NCBI GenBank assembly: GCA_023374045.1 | Contig: JAIOTZ010000274.1 | Location: 1 to 64,000 of the forward strand | Source: Limonium bicolor | Taxonomy: Eukaryota; Streptophyta; Magnoliopsida; Caryophyllales; Plumbaginaceae | Reading direction: 5' to 3' | Length of the DNA: 64,000 nucleotides | Shown: piece by piece, positions 1-9,843 of the stretch | Layout of the letters: every line of letters starts with the position of its first letter | Position numbering within the stretch: position 1 is the stretch's first letter | Position numbers and translations under genes: made by a program | Notes under the pieces: model-generated | Seen by the model: the letters and a program-made list of their open reading frames with translations, nothing else | What the model was told of the DNA's origin: nothing | Database searches by the model: none

Positions 1-848
1 TAGAAATGGTGGATTTTCGAATTTCTTGTTTACCTCAAAACAACAAGGAGATGAAGGAGCTTCCAATGGTGGTCTCAAGCTTCAAAAGAGTCATACCCAT
101 GGAGATGGAAGTGGAGCTTTTCAATTTTTGAAAGGAGGAAGATGATCTCCTTGACAAGGGGAATCCAACGGTATACTTTTTATGATTTTTGGGCAAGGTT
201 TGAGTCTTCGAAAATGAGGAGGAAGATGGGAGTTGTGTGGGCTTCCTCAAATCACCATGGGAGCTGCTTGGGAGGAAGATGAATTCAGAAAATGAGGAGG
301 GAGTACGGTGAGAGAGTAGTGTGGGGATGAGAGAGAGTCTCAATTTGTTCTTTTTCTACCTTTGTACTTGTTTACTTTATTTGTTTTGTCATGTAGTGTA
401 TAAGAGAGGAATTAAGAGAGTGAGAGAGGGGGAAATCGGCTCACACAGCACACACACTACAGATTTCAGTTTTTATTTACAATTGGGACATGTTAGTTTA
501 GCTTATTTACACTTACACCCCACAACTTCCCTTTTTACACTATTCACTCCCGGAACCCGTTTTCTGGAATTTTCTCGTTTAATTAATTTTAATGGTCCTA
601 GACCTTCACTAATGTCTAATTATCGACATTTGATTGATTAAAATTATTACGGGTCTATTTAACCTGCTTAAAGTCGTGTTTTCCCGGTTTCCTCGAAAAA
701 CGCGCTTTAAGGTTCGTTTGTGTTCTTAATCCGTTTTAAGGATCTGTTTCTTTGGGAATCGTTCCCTCATGTTTATTTAGGTGTGTAATTAAGCCTCAAA
801 ATCATCATTAGCATAATTAATCACTATTTTTAATTTCGGGGTATTTCA
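1..848 (-). mobile_element. Partial Del/Tekay-like LTR (its other end lies outside the window)
   Basis: The segment ends with the LTR terminus GGGGTATTTCA at 838-848. It is alignable by eye with the end of the LTR at 50551-52312: shared text around CCCATGGAGATGGAAGTGGAG, the GATCTCC...CCAACGGTATA block, and the CCCGGTTTCCTCGAAAAACGC motif near the end. The minus orientation is inferred from the relatives that have a primer binding site. It interrupts the CACTA sequence that resumes at 849, so 849-853 (TCACA) should be one copy of its target duplication. Whether it is a solo LTR or part of a full element cannot be seen. Confidence 0.8.
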
Positions 849-1012
849 TCACAGGTCTTTCAGCCCTGAATGTAATAAATGCTTATATATTATTGAGATT
901 ATATGTGTGTTGTTTGTGAAAATTATTAGGTACAAAACATTTCGCAGGTGATAATTTATGAGATGAAAGATTTCGTAGGTAATAAGATTATTTGAGACGG
1001 AAGTTTCGTTGG
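849..1012. mobile_element. CACTA (En/Spm-type) transposon, left remnant
   Basis: This holds copies of the subterminal motif TTTCGYAGGTRATAA and GAGACGGAAGTTTCGTTGG, which continue at 15446 once element A is removed. It is bounded by a retroelement LTR on each side. No transposase is visible. The outer left end must lie before the window. Confidence 0.7.
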
Positions 1013-1214
1013 TGTAACACCCCAACTCAATCCAAATGTGGTCTCGCAACTTAACAGTATATATATAAACATATCGCAGCGGAATTCTTTACAAATCCAG
1101 GACCTTGCCACGGTCTGACTACAGAATATACCGAACATTAGTGTAACAACCTTAAACATTTACATATCCTTCTTACAACCCCCTCACATCCTATACATCT
1201 TACTAACCCATATT

Positions 1215-1354
1215 GCCATACGAGTGTACATGCACAACTCGTAGGCCACTCTTAACCCTTAACACTTGTATCCTCTTCTTACCCTCGCGACGGCCGCTTC
1301 CTGTTGTACCTGTGTAGTAAAAACAGCCCCCAAAGGGGGTCAGCACGAATGCTG
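1215..1354 (-). other. Structured LTR end (leader hairpins), element A 3' LTR
   Basis: First stem TACGAGT/ACTCGTA is framed by GCC and GGCC (1215-1247). A tandem pair follows at 1326-1354: CCCCC-AAA-GGGGG, then CAGCA-CGAA-TGCTG. A conserved TGTACCTG lies just left of the pair. In the sense direction this is the U5-side part of the LTR. Related LTRs keep the same layout with different stem sequences. Confidence 0.6.
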
Positions 1355-1614
1355 GTACGATCCCCTCATGGCCCCCAAGCTAACGTGGCTACGACGACTA
1401 ATTGTCGATAGCATGGAGGTTGATTAGATGCACAATATAATAGTAAGTGCAGTAAACAACAACTCAGATATGAACAATCAAGTTCACACACAATGAACGA
1501 CTTAAATGCGTTCCCTTAATTAGAGAGTTAGTTATTTAACTCCTTAAGTAATGTTCCCTCTTAATCTTAGTCCATCCTTATCTCACCTCAATCTTAGTCT
1601 TATCTTAATCTTAG

Positions 1615-1975
1615 AAACAACCATCCTTTAATAAGGAGTGGATGTAACTTACCTTAATCTGAATAATGCAAACCATCCTTTAAAAAGGAATGGCTGCAAC
1701 TTATCTTAACCTCACCTTAATCTTAATCTTAACTTAATCTTAATCTTAACGATACAAATCATCCTTTAAAAGGAATGATTGTAACTTAACCCAATCTTAG
1801 TCTTAACGATACAAATCATCCTTTAAAAAGGAATGATTGTAACTTATCTTAATCTTAACTTATCTTAATCTTAATCTTAATAATACAAATCATCCTTTAG
1901 AAAGGAATGATTGTAACTCATCTTAACCTTAACTTATTCTCAGAATACGAACCGTTCCTGGAGGGGAATGGTTGT
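1615..1975. repeat. Tandem hairpin repeats in (CTTAAT)-rich DNA
   Basis: About six imperfect units each hold a small inverted repeat of the type AATCATCCTTT-AAA-AGGAATGATT. They are spaced by CTTAAT/TTAATC simple sequence. Outer units differ (ACCATCC/GGAGTGG, GAACCGTTCC/GGGAATGGTT) but keep a pairing potential. The same block is at 11385-11755 in the other LTR. Confidence 0.75.
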
Positions 1976-2804
1976 AGCCTAAGTCCAAACCTGGGATTTA
2001 GGTGATCCCACCGCACCATCTTAATGCCACCTACCCTGGACGGGAATCCAGCGTAGCTGAGCCGGCAACCGGCCCTAGGCTACAAGTCCGAAGACAAGTC
2101 CTTAAGCGGAGGGCGGATCTGATTCAGATACCGTCCCCCTTTTTCCTTAGCATGCATGACCGGAGATCGGTCCCGGGTTTCCTCACTCAAGTTCCAGTTA
2201 GTAGTAATCTCAAACCCTGTTTGTCGGTTAACCTCTTTCGGTTCATATCGTCCCTTATTAGGGGCGTTCCTTAGTCTCACTCAATTCCTTACTAAACATT
2301 GGTTAGTAAGTTCTCACGGTATGTTGTGTTAGTTTTCAAACATCACACAACAATACAATATATATATATGTTCCGGTTGCATGCTTTATCTTGTTTAGTG
2401 AGCACACAAAACAAATAGCACACAAGCCGAGGGACACCTCGTTAGCAAGCAGGTCACAAGAGAACTGTACCGTTCACCGTTGGTCGTTCGGCTGCTTACT
2501 CTCTTCCGGAGTCCAAACTCCCAAGTCCTAAAACATTCATTCAGTTTTAGGTTGTTAATCACTTAACTTAATATGACTTACTTAACTTGTTTAACTTACT
2601 TAATTCCTTAATGATCCCCACCTAACACCTCTTAGGTCTTACACTTAATCTTACAAACTTAATCTTAAACTTTCAAGTTTATACTTAACTTAACTTAATC
2701 TCTTAAGTTCTTAGGGTCTCAATCATTACTACCCTACCAAAGGCATACCTTATTACCCATTGCCATTCTTAGAATTCAAAATTTCTTTTTTTTTTGTTTT
2801 TAGG

Positions 2805-3133
2805 CTCGACCGGACTTACCGACCGGACTTGCCAAGTCCGGTCCATTCCAGTACCCTTTTACCGTTGGAAAATTCACTCCGACCGGACTTACAAGTCCGG
2901 TCCTATGTCCGGTCGATTCCAGAGACTTATACCGTACAAAATTCATGCCCGACCGGACTTGACAAGTCCGGTCCCATGTCCGGTATTCCAGAAACATTTT
3001 CCCTCTCAAAACACAAGTCCGACCGGACTTGTAAGTCCGGTCCCCAAGTCCGGTCGATTCCAGAAACATTTTCCGGTAGTGTAACAGAGCCCGACCGACC
3101 TTGCAAGTCCGGTCCTAAGGCCGGTCGGCTCTA
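2805..3133. repeat. GC-rich palindrome array in LTR (GACCGGACTT family)
   Basis: Five units of roughly 65-70 bp. Each has a CCGACCGGACTT...AAGTCCGGTC inverted repeat, often a second TGTCCGGTC, and then a spacer of the type GATTCCAGAAACATTTT. The GC content contrasts with the AT-rich surroundings. Counterparts with other core sequences lie at a similar place in the other LTRs. Confidence 0.85.
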
Positions 3134-5350
3134 GAAACTTGTTTCTAAATTCTCTTTCAACTCCAAACTTCTCCTCATATATTCTAATATGTTATAACCT
3201 CATTTGGGCACCTCAAATACACCTTAAGCCCTCCTTAAAATACCTTAAATCATCCACCAAGATCCACCTTAGTCATTATGCATCTTCCTTGTAATAATGC
3301 TAACACTTGTAATGCTTCCTCTAGGTTTCTAGGTGGTGGTTCATACCTAGTGTAACCACTATGCCAAATGTTTCTTCACCACTATAACATCATCTCCCAA
3401 GCATCTTCACTATCAAAACTCTTTTATGCCTTTACTTAAAGTTCCTTCCAAGCTTAACTTCCATCATCACATTGTTTCCTTCCTAGTTGTACCAACATTT
3501 GCCTAAGTCCTAATGCTCAATTACATTCTCTTGATTCTTAAATCCTCCAGTGTAACCTAAGTCATTATAACCTTAACTTCACCCTTTTTCATCAAGACAC
3601 CTCTAAACTTCCTAGTACTTCCTTAGTCATTAATTCCCTTAGAATATTCAAATCACCTTAATCATTACACCTTCTCCTTAACTTATGCAAGTCTTATATT
3701 CCTCATCTCATGATTTTGGTGTGCTCAAAACACTCACCATTCCTCTAACTCCTCCTAGACATCTCTAGGTCATCCTAAACCTCAAGGACTCCTTAGTTAA
3801 CTAATCTCCACTCAAATTCCTATAATGATTCCTAGTAAATCCTAGGTCATATTAGTTCACCACCATCGCCTAAACACTTATTTTCTACTCAAATTTTGCC
3901 ATAGCACCTCTAGCATCATAGCTAAACACATTATTTTCCTCATTTAACCATCTCACACACTCAAGTTCTTTCTCATCATATCTCATCACCCAAACCAACT
4001 CATTCATAACAAACTCAATATATTGCAATAATCTTAAATTGCATAGCACTAAGGCTCTTAAATGACATGGCTCTTAGGCCCTTAAATGACTTAAACTTAA
4101 ACACTGAATTTCCCACATATATAAGCTTTCAACCTGCAAATACACTCATCAATCTCATAGTAGTTATAATGCTCTTAAAATCCACCTTAAACTTATATTA
4201 CTAACTCATTCTCATTAGCTCCTTAATCACAAGTTCATAAGCTTGTTTAAGTTCTTTTTCTTAGGTTATATAACCCAATACACAATGTAAGCTTTAAGCC
4301 ACATTGGTATTTATCTAAAACTCATTCCTTAATCTTAAACCACCATTAGGTAAGCATTTTACCTTGTTTTCTCAAGCTTATCTTAATCTCCTCCTTAGGC
4401 CTTCTTCTTGCATAGATCTCGGCCACCACTTAAATTCCTTTTGCCAATGTTCTAATCAATATTTAAGGACCCATATGAGTACTAAACAATGCACTAACCT
4501 CAAGGAATGAAAACCTAGGTTAGAAATGTGTTCTAAGGCATAAAAGTGGATGATTACCTTTGAAGTCTCAAGGTAGACTTTGGCATTGAATGAAATAGGA
4601 CCTCCACTAGTCCTTGGTGAATAAATCAAGCTAGAACAAGGCATAAAAACATAGCCCCATGAGAAGGAATTTTCGGCCATGTATAAGAAATGATGGAAAC
4701 ATGGTTTTTCTTACATTTTCTTTACCTTAAGAGAATGGAGAAGCTAATGAGCTCTTCAAACTTGATTTTCCTCCATCAATGGAGTTTTCTCATGGCACCA
4801 AAATGGAGCTTTGAAAGATTTGAAAAGATAGAAAGATAGGTCTTGACCTAACTAAGAATAATATGTGTTTAGTTTTTGATTTGGAGCTAAAATGAGTAAG
4901 TTAGGGGCAAGGTGGTGAGCCATGGGGCTGCTCCTACGTGAGTGAAGGGAGGAAGAAGATGGTGGAACCGTGTGAAGAAGAGAAATGAAGAGAGAGAAGA
5001 GAAGGTGGCTAATATAGGTATTTGCTTTAATAAAGCAAATAGTACTCTTTACTTATCTCTTCTTTTCTTCCTTATTTGACTACTTATGGTGACTCATCCA
5101 CCCTTAGAAAACCGGCCCCCTCATTATAACAAGATATTTATGGTCTTGTTGACCAACTTTGACTTAAGTTGATTAAAACTTAAACTAGTCACTATTTGGC
5201 ACTATTCACTAATCAGTGCACATATTTCTGAAATTTTTGATTTCCCTTTGATTTAGACCTCCTAATGTGATACTAATTAGTACACATGTTGATTAAAGAG
5301 TAATGATGGACATTTAGCCACTCAAAACTCAATTCTAAGACAATTTCTCA

Positions 5351-5384
5351 AAAATGTGCTTTAAGACTTCTTAAAGCACATTTT
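5351..5384. repeat. Perfect 16-bp inverted repeat in the LTR outer part
   Basis: AAAATGTGCTTTAAGA, CT, then its exact reverse complement. It lies about 260 bp from the LTR terminus. It is identical at 15144-15177 and 59334-59367 and degenerate at 40794-40826, 50078-50111 and 54793-54825. Confidence 0.85.
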
Positions 5385-5646
5385 GTGTTTTAACTTGTTT
5401 TCAAGTTTGGTTTTCTTTGCTAATTGATTTAAAATGACCATTAGAATATTACTAAGGTCTTATCATGATATTTGGGTACTCACCCAAGTCTCTCCAAGCT
5501 TAGAGCACATTTTTGCCCTAATTGCCCTTAAGGCATTTCCTTGTGTTTTCCTTGGTTTAAATTATCTACCAATTTCTAAGGCATATTTAGCCTTAATACA
5601 TCATGATTTGATGTTTACTTAGCATACTTAGGTTTGGGGTATTTCA

Positions 5647-5662
5647 ATCTACCCCCTTAAAA
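5647..5662 (-). promoter_or_regulatory. Polypurine tract of element A
   Basis: The minus strand reads TTTTAAGGGGGTAGAT directly before the LTR start TGAAATACCCC. This is the expected plus-strand primer position, and it fixes the element's direction together with the primer binding site at the other end. Confidence 0.9.
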
Positions 5663-6800
5663 GAACTTTGTCCCCAAAGTTCCCATGCATCTTTTCTTAT
5701 TAGAATGCATGTCTTACCTCATTCCTTAGATCATATAGATCATACTTATGTATACTTAATCTCATTGGATCATTGGATCCACCATATTCTCATACTTAAA
5801 TATCACACAACATGCTTAAGCATGTGCAGCACTCAAAATTCCTTTTGTTCCTTTTGATGATTAAAACATTCACATAACTTCCAACGTATTCTCCCATGTC
5901 ACCGGTCCGTAGACAATGGCTCATTCGTCCTCGTCACCATGGGCCAGAATACAAAACACGCTGCTCTCCCCATGTCACCGGTCCAAAGACAAAGGCTCGT
6001 GCGTCCTCGACTTCATGGGCGAGACTCAGTAAAAAGGTAATCCTTTTTACGAGGTCATGTGAGGAATAATTCCTCTAATTAAAAATACAAGCAACTCCAA
6101 TTTCATTTTATCCCAAGGTCTCTATCCTTAGTGTGATTTAATTGTGACCACTGGTAGGGAGTTTCAGGAATCATCCAACCCTGATGTGATCAGCATCAGT
6201 GTAGAACTATCCTTCCACCCCAATTTGTGTTCGGTTTCCCTTGATCCCTAGAAAATCAAGTTCCACCTCCCACGTCATTTTCAAACATCCAAATAATTCA
6301 CTCATGTCCAATTTTCTATCTTTTTAGTTCTTCTAATCATAATCAATACATCTCCAAAGTGTGGAACTCATTCCATCAAAGCATTCCCAATTCATCTCTT
6401 AGTAATTACCTCAAGACTTAAATTCCTACTAAATTCTATATCAGTCTCATACCAACTTCCACTGTCTCATACCACATAGCATTACTATATCCTAACCATA
6501 ATCATATCAAATGTATCTCATAATGTTATCTTATTCTTATCTCCACATAGTCTCATATGACTCATACCTCATATATCTTATTTCTTAAGTCTCCTTAATC
6601 CTCTTCCTTAATTCTCTTAACTTGTACTCACACCGGAGTTAACAAGATAGGTACTTAATATGTATGGTATTCACATCTTCTGTGTGCAATAACCATGATT
6701 TATCTCAAATGTTTATGTAAAACATATTCTCAAATTATTTTGTGCTATGCACACCGTAGTTTATGTACTCAGTACACAAACATACGCTAAGCGGTTTTCG

Positions 6801-6836
6801 CTCTACCCCCCTTAAAATGGATTACGCCCACGTAAT
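6801..6836 (-). promoter_or_regulatory. Second, internal polypurine-like tract plus hairpin
   Basis: The minus strand reads CCATTTTAAGGGGGGTAGAG, nearly a copy of the 3' polypurine tract, about 1.16 kb inside it. Next to it on the + strand lies the inverted repeat ATTACG-CCCA-CGTAAT. Element B has the same pair at 42466-42500. It could act as a central polypurine tract; that role is inference. Confidence 0.55.
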
Positions 6837-9823
6837 CAGCGTTACATCATCTTTGAACATAAGTTCAAGATGTCTAATTCTCACCAAGCATTCTAGCTTC
6901 CACGTCATCTATCTTACTTATAATTCGATCAGAAATGACTTAGTCTCTGTATCGAGGATTCTTAACGGTACTTATACCGTATTCTTAACTTAGTTTGGTC
7001 TAATCTCAAAGGTAGTGGTCTGCTCTGATAATCTTAGGCTTAATTGTCTCGGACACGTGTTATCTTTATATATACACGGCCTTAATGAGTTGTAACTCGT
7101 CTATCATTCTCTTGAAGATCTTACGCTCATACTCTTAGTATTTTCTCGAATGTCTAAATTGTTCTCCCCAACTGACCTTTGGTCTGAGGATGATTCTTAG
7201 CCTGAAACTACTGTTTAGTGCATAATGCGCTTTACAGTCTTAATCCCTTACATCTTAAGGCATGTTCAATGTCTGTACTTAACAATCCGTGCTCTTCGCA
7301 CTTCATAGTCCTTAATTATTTGTTCTCTGGTTCCTCTGTGTTGCTGGTTCAACTGAGCTCTTCTCTTCGACTGTTTGTGGTAGTAGCTGCTCTTGTTCGG
7401 TCTTGCGTCGTTGTCGGTGGTACGGAGTCGACTACTTCCCGTGTTCCTTACACCACTCGTTCACATGCATGGGGTACCTTACTGGTACATTACTACTTAC
7501 CCAACTAACTCATAAATGAGCGTGTCAGGCCTGCAAGCCCCTGTGGGGTGCAGTCGTCCCACGTCTCGTTTTAGTAAACTCATAGTGTCCGTCACACGTT
7601 TAGCTATCGCTAATTATGAAGTATTCTGTTGTCGATCTCCTCTTTCATCGTTCCAAAATAACATTTATTGTTCTTCTTGAAGTCAATCAAGGGAAGTCCA
7701 TTTACTGTGTTCTTGGGTATGGTATGCTCTAGCTCCTTCCTGTATTCCGTATTGATTCGGTCACTTAATATCTGAGGTCTCTTTCCGTAGAGCCTCTTAT
7801 CTTGTTTCTCATATTTATGCTACTAGGAATGCACTTCCAGTTCCTTAAGGAATGGATAGTGTGCTTCCTGTGAAATCTTACCTAACCAGGTCCACTACTG
7901 GCATCAATGCTCAGTTCGTCTACCATCTTATTTCTTACTTATCTGGTCTTAACTCATAAATCTAATTGCCTCAGTGTCAATATTTGACGGCTCATCATAA
8001 TGGTCGCCTTACCGCGCACCATGACTTAATCCACTTTCTAACTATTGTACTCACGACCACTACTACCGTGGTAGTTGGCCTTACCATGTTGCCCATTAAT
8101 GGTGCAACCTCTTACTCACTTATTCTAATGTCTTACCTTATACTCAATCCCTTCTTGGTGTAAATACACTGGGAGTTCTCTCATTCCGATATTGGCGGTT
8201 GTCGTACGTGTTGTAAAATAGTTGACTCTTGATATGAAGTGTTATGCTCCAATCTCAGATTCGTAAGTAGGCTAATTTCTTCGCTTTCTTTCATCCTTAG
8301 TGATGTTATCTACCATGTAGTTTAACGTTACTGAAGAAGTCATCCACTGAATCACAAGCTCTTCTGAGCATTGATTAATTGACGTGCCATAATGTGCAGT
8401 CACAATGTTTATCTCTGCCCATACTAATTCTTACATCCTGGGTGTTGGATATGGGGTCTATTGTGCAACCTTCCTTATTACTCAAGTGTATCTGGTATGT
8501 TCTAAGGTAATCTCAAGGTTCATAGTTCCATTTCTAAATAAAGTGTATTTTATCTCTAATATGTGAAAGCCCTTTTGAGGGGTTCATTCCCACTCATGGC
8601 CTCACAACAAGGAGGGTATCCCCACCCTAAAAGGCATGGTTCGTTCTCCGCTCCTGTCCTTAGCATTATCTCAATATTCTCATTGGTACCTTTCTTGGTA
8701 ATATCTTCCCAATCTAAGTTATAGGTTTGGTAACCGTTCATATCTACAAATTGTAGTCCCTTCGTGGCTTAAACAAGCTCTCTTATAACTTACTGCGCCT
8801 CGGGCTCTGATGTGGTTAACATCCTTGGCTCGTAGGCTCTTAATGCTTAATGTCTCAGTCATTATTTGTACTTACTCATCTGCAGGTCATCCCTATAAGA
8901 TTCCTGGTTCTTTGAGCACTATCCACCGTTAGGTTACATACTAAATGTAGTATCGGGTTTCATGATAAGTTGCTGCATCCTACTTCCTGCTAGGGAAGTT
9001 GTTCAGGTGATCTGAGGTTACTTAATGTCTTTGACGATGCTGTCATTTTACTAGACTTATGTCTCTTAATAGTCAAGGTTAGGTTCGTATTAGGCGTTTG
9101 CCTTACGTGTCCAAGTTGGATATCATCCTGTCGTCTTATACTTCCATCTCAACGCTTCGTTCAACTTCCGTTGACTACGCCACCCGTTGATGATCAATCA
9201 TACTTGGGTGTTAATGAGTTAAACAAACAGTGTAACTGTCATTCATCAGTTGTTCGGCTCGACTATGCCCGCTCTGTGGGGGTAGTCCTCTGAGCTTTCT
9301 TTTCCAGGGTTGTACGACTTTAATCCTTAGTAGGTTATAGCTTACGTTTATTTCTTTTATCCTTGTTTCTGGGTTCCAACATCTTCATTGAAGAATGTTG
9401 TTATTGGTATCCTTAATGGTCACTCTGGAAGTCTTATCCCGTTTTCGTTGTAAGTCGATGCTTCAACAGTCTCAATAGTATCTTATAATACATCCCTTGT
9501 ATATCATTGCTTATATAGTGTTTTTGCTCGCATACCGAGTGATCTCTTAGGTTTTCCCCTTGGAGTTCGGGATTGTGTTCTTACCGTACTGTCGGTTGTT
9601 ATTGTAGTGGGTTATACCGTTGCATATATTTATATGGTTTAGTACTTTGTCTGAGTTCGCTCCCTGCTGGCTGGTGTGTCTCCTCATCTCATCATGGTCA
9701 GGCCGTCAGGCCTTCCAAGGTCTATTTTTCTGTTCTTATAGATTTACAATCCGGTACTAATATGTATACGACTGTAGTGTTTTATCTCGCCATGATGGCT
9801 TTTCGTGTAGCTTAACCGTGGTA

Positions 9824-9843
9824 GCACTTGCTATGGCAAGTGC
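9824..9843. repeat. Conserved hairpin GCACTTGC-TATG-GCAAGTGC
   Basis: An 8-bp perfect stem with a 4-nt loop. It is identical in element B at 45085-45104, with shared flanking bases AG before and GCCATGC after. In sense direction it lies roughly 0.8-0.9 kb downstream of the primer binding site in both elements. Confidence 0.7.

Larger units (their letters stand above)
1013..5646 (-). repeat. 3' LTR of element A (4.63 kb)
   Basis: It runs from TGTAACACCCC to GGGGTATTTCA, which in the sense direction is TGAAATACCCC to GGGGTGTTACA. From left to right it contains the tRNA-like box at 1075-1084, hairpins at 1215-1354, an inverted-repeat tandem block near 1615-1975, a GC-rich palindrome array at 2805-3133, and a perfect 16-bp inverted repeat at 5351-5384. 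It matches 10785-15440 throughout, with many small indels. Confidence 0.93.

Noticed and set aside
2002..2274. Identical 90-codon frame at 2002-2274 and 11767-12039
   Set aside because: The identity is explained by the two LTRs of element A. The frame is antisense to the element and has no recognisable motif.
2805..3133. CRISPR-like array
   Set aside because: The repeats are imperfect palindromes separated by short related spacers, inside plant LTRs, without unique spacers or cas genes.
9824..9843. tRNA or small RNA gene at the GCACTTGC hairpin
   Set aside because: Only one stem is present; no cloverleaf, A/B box or terminator.
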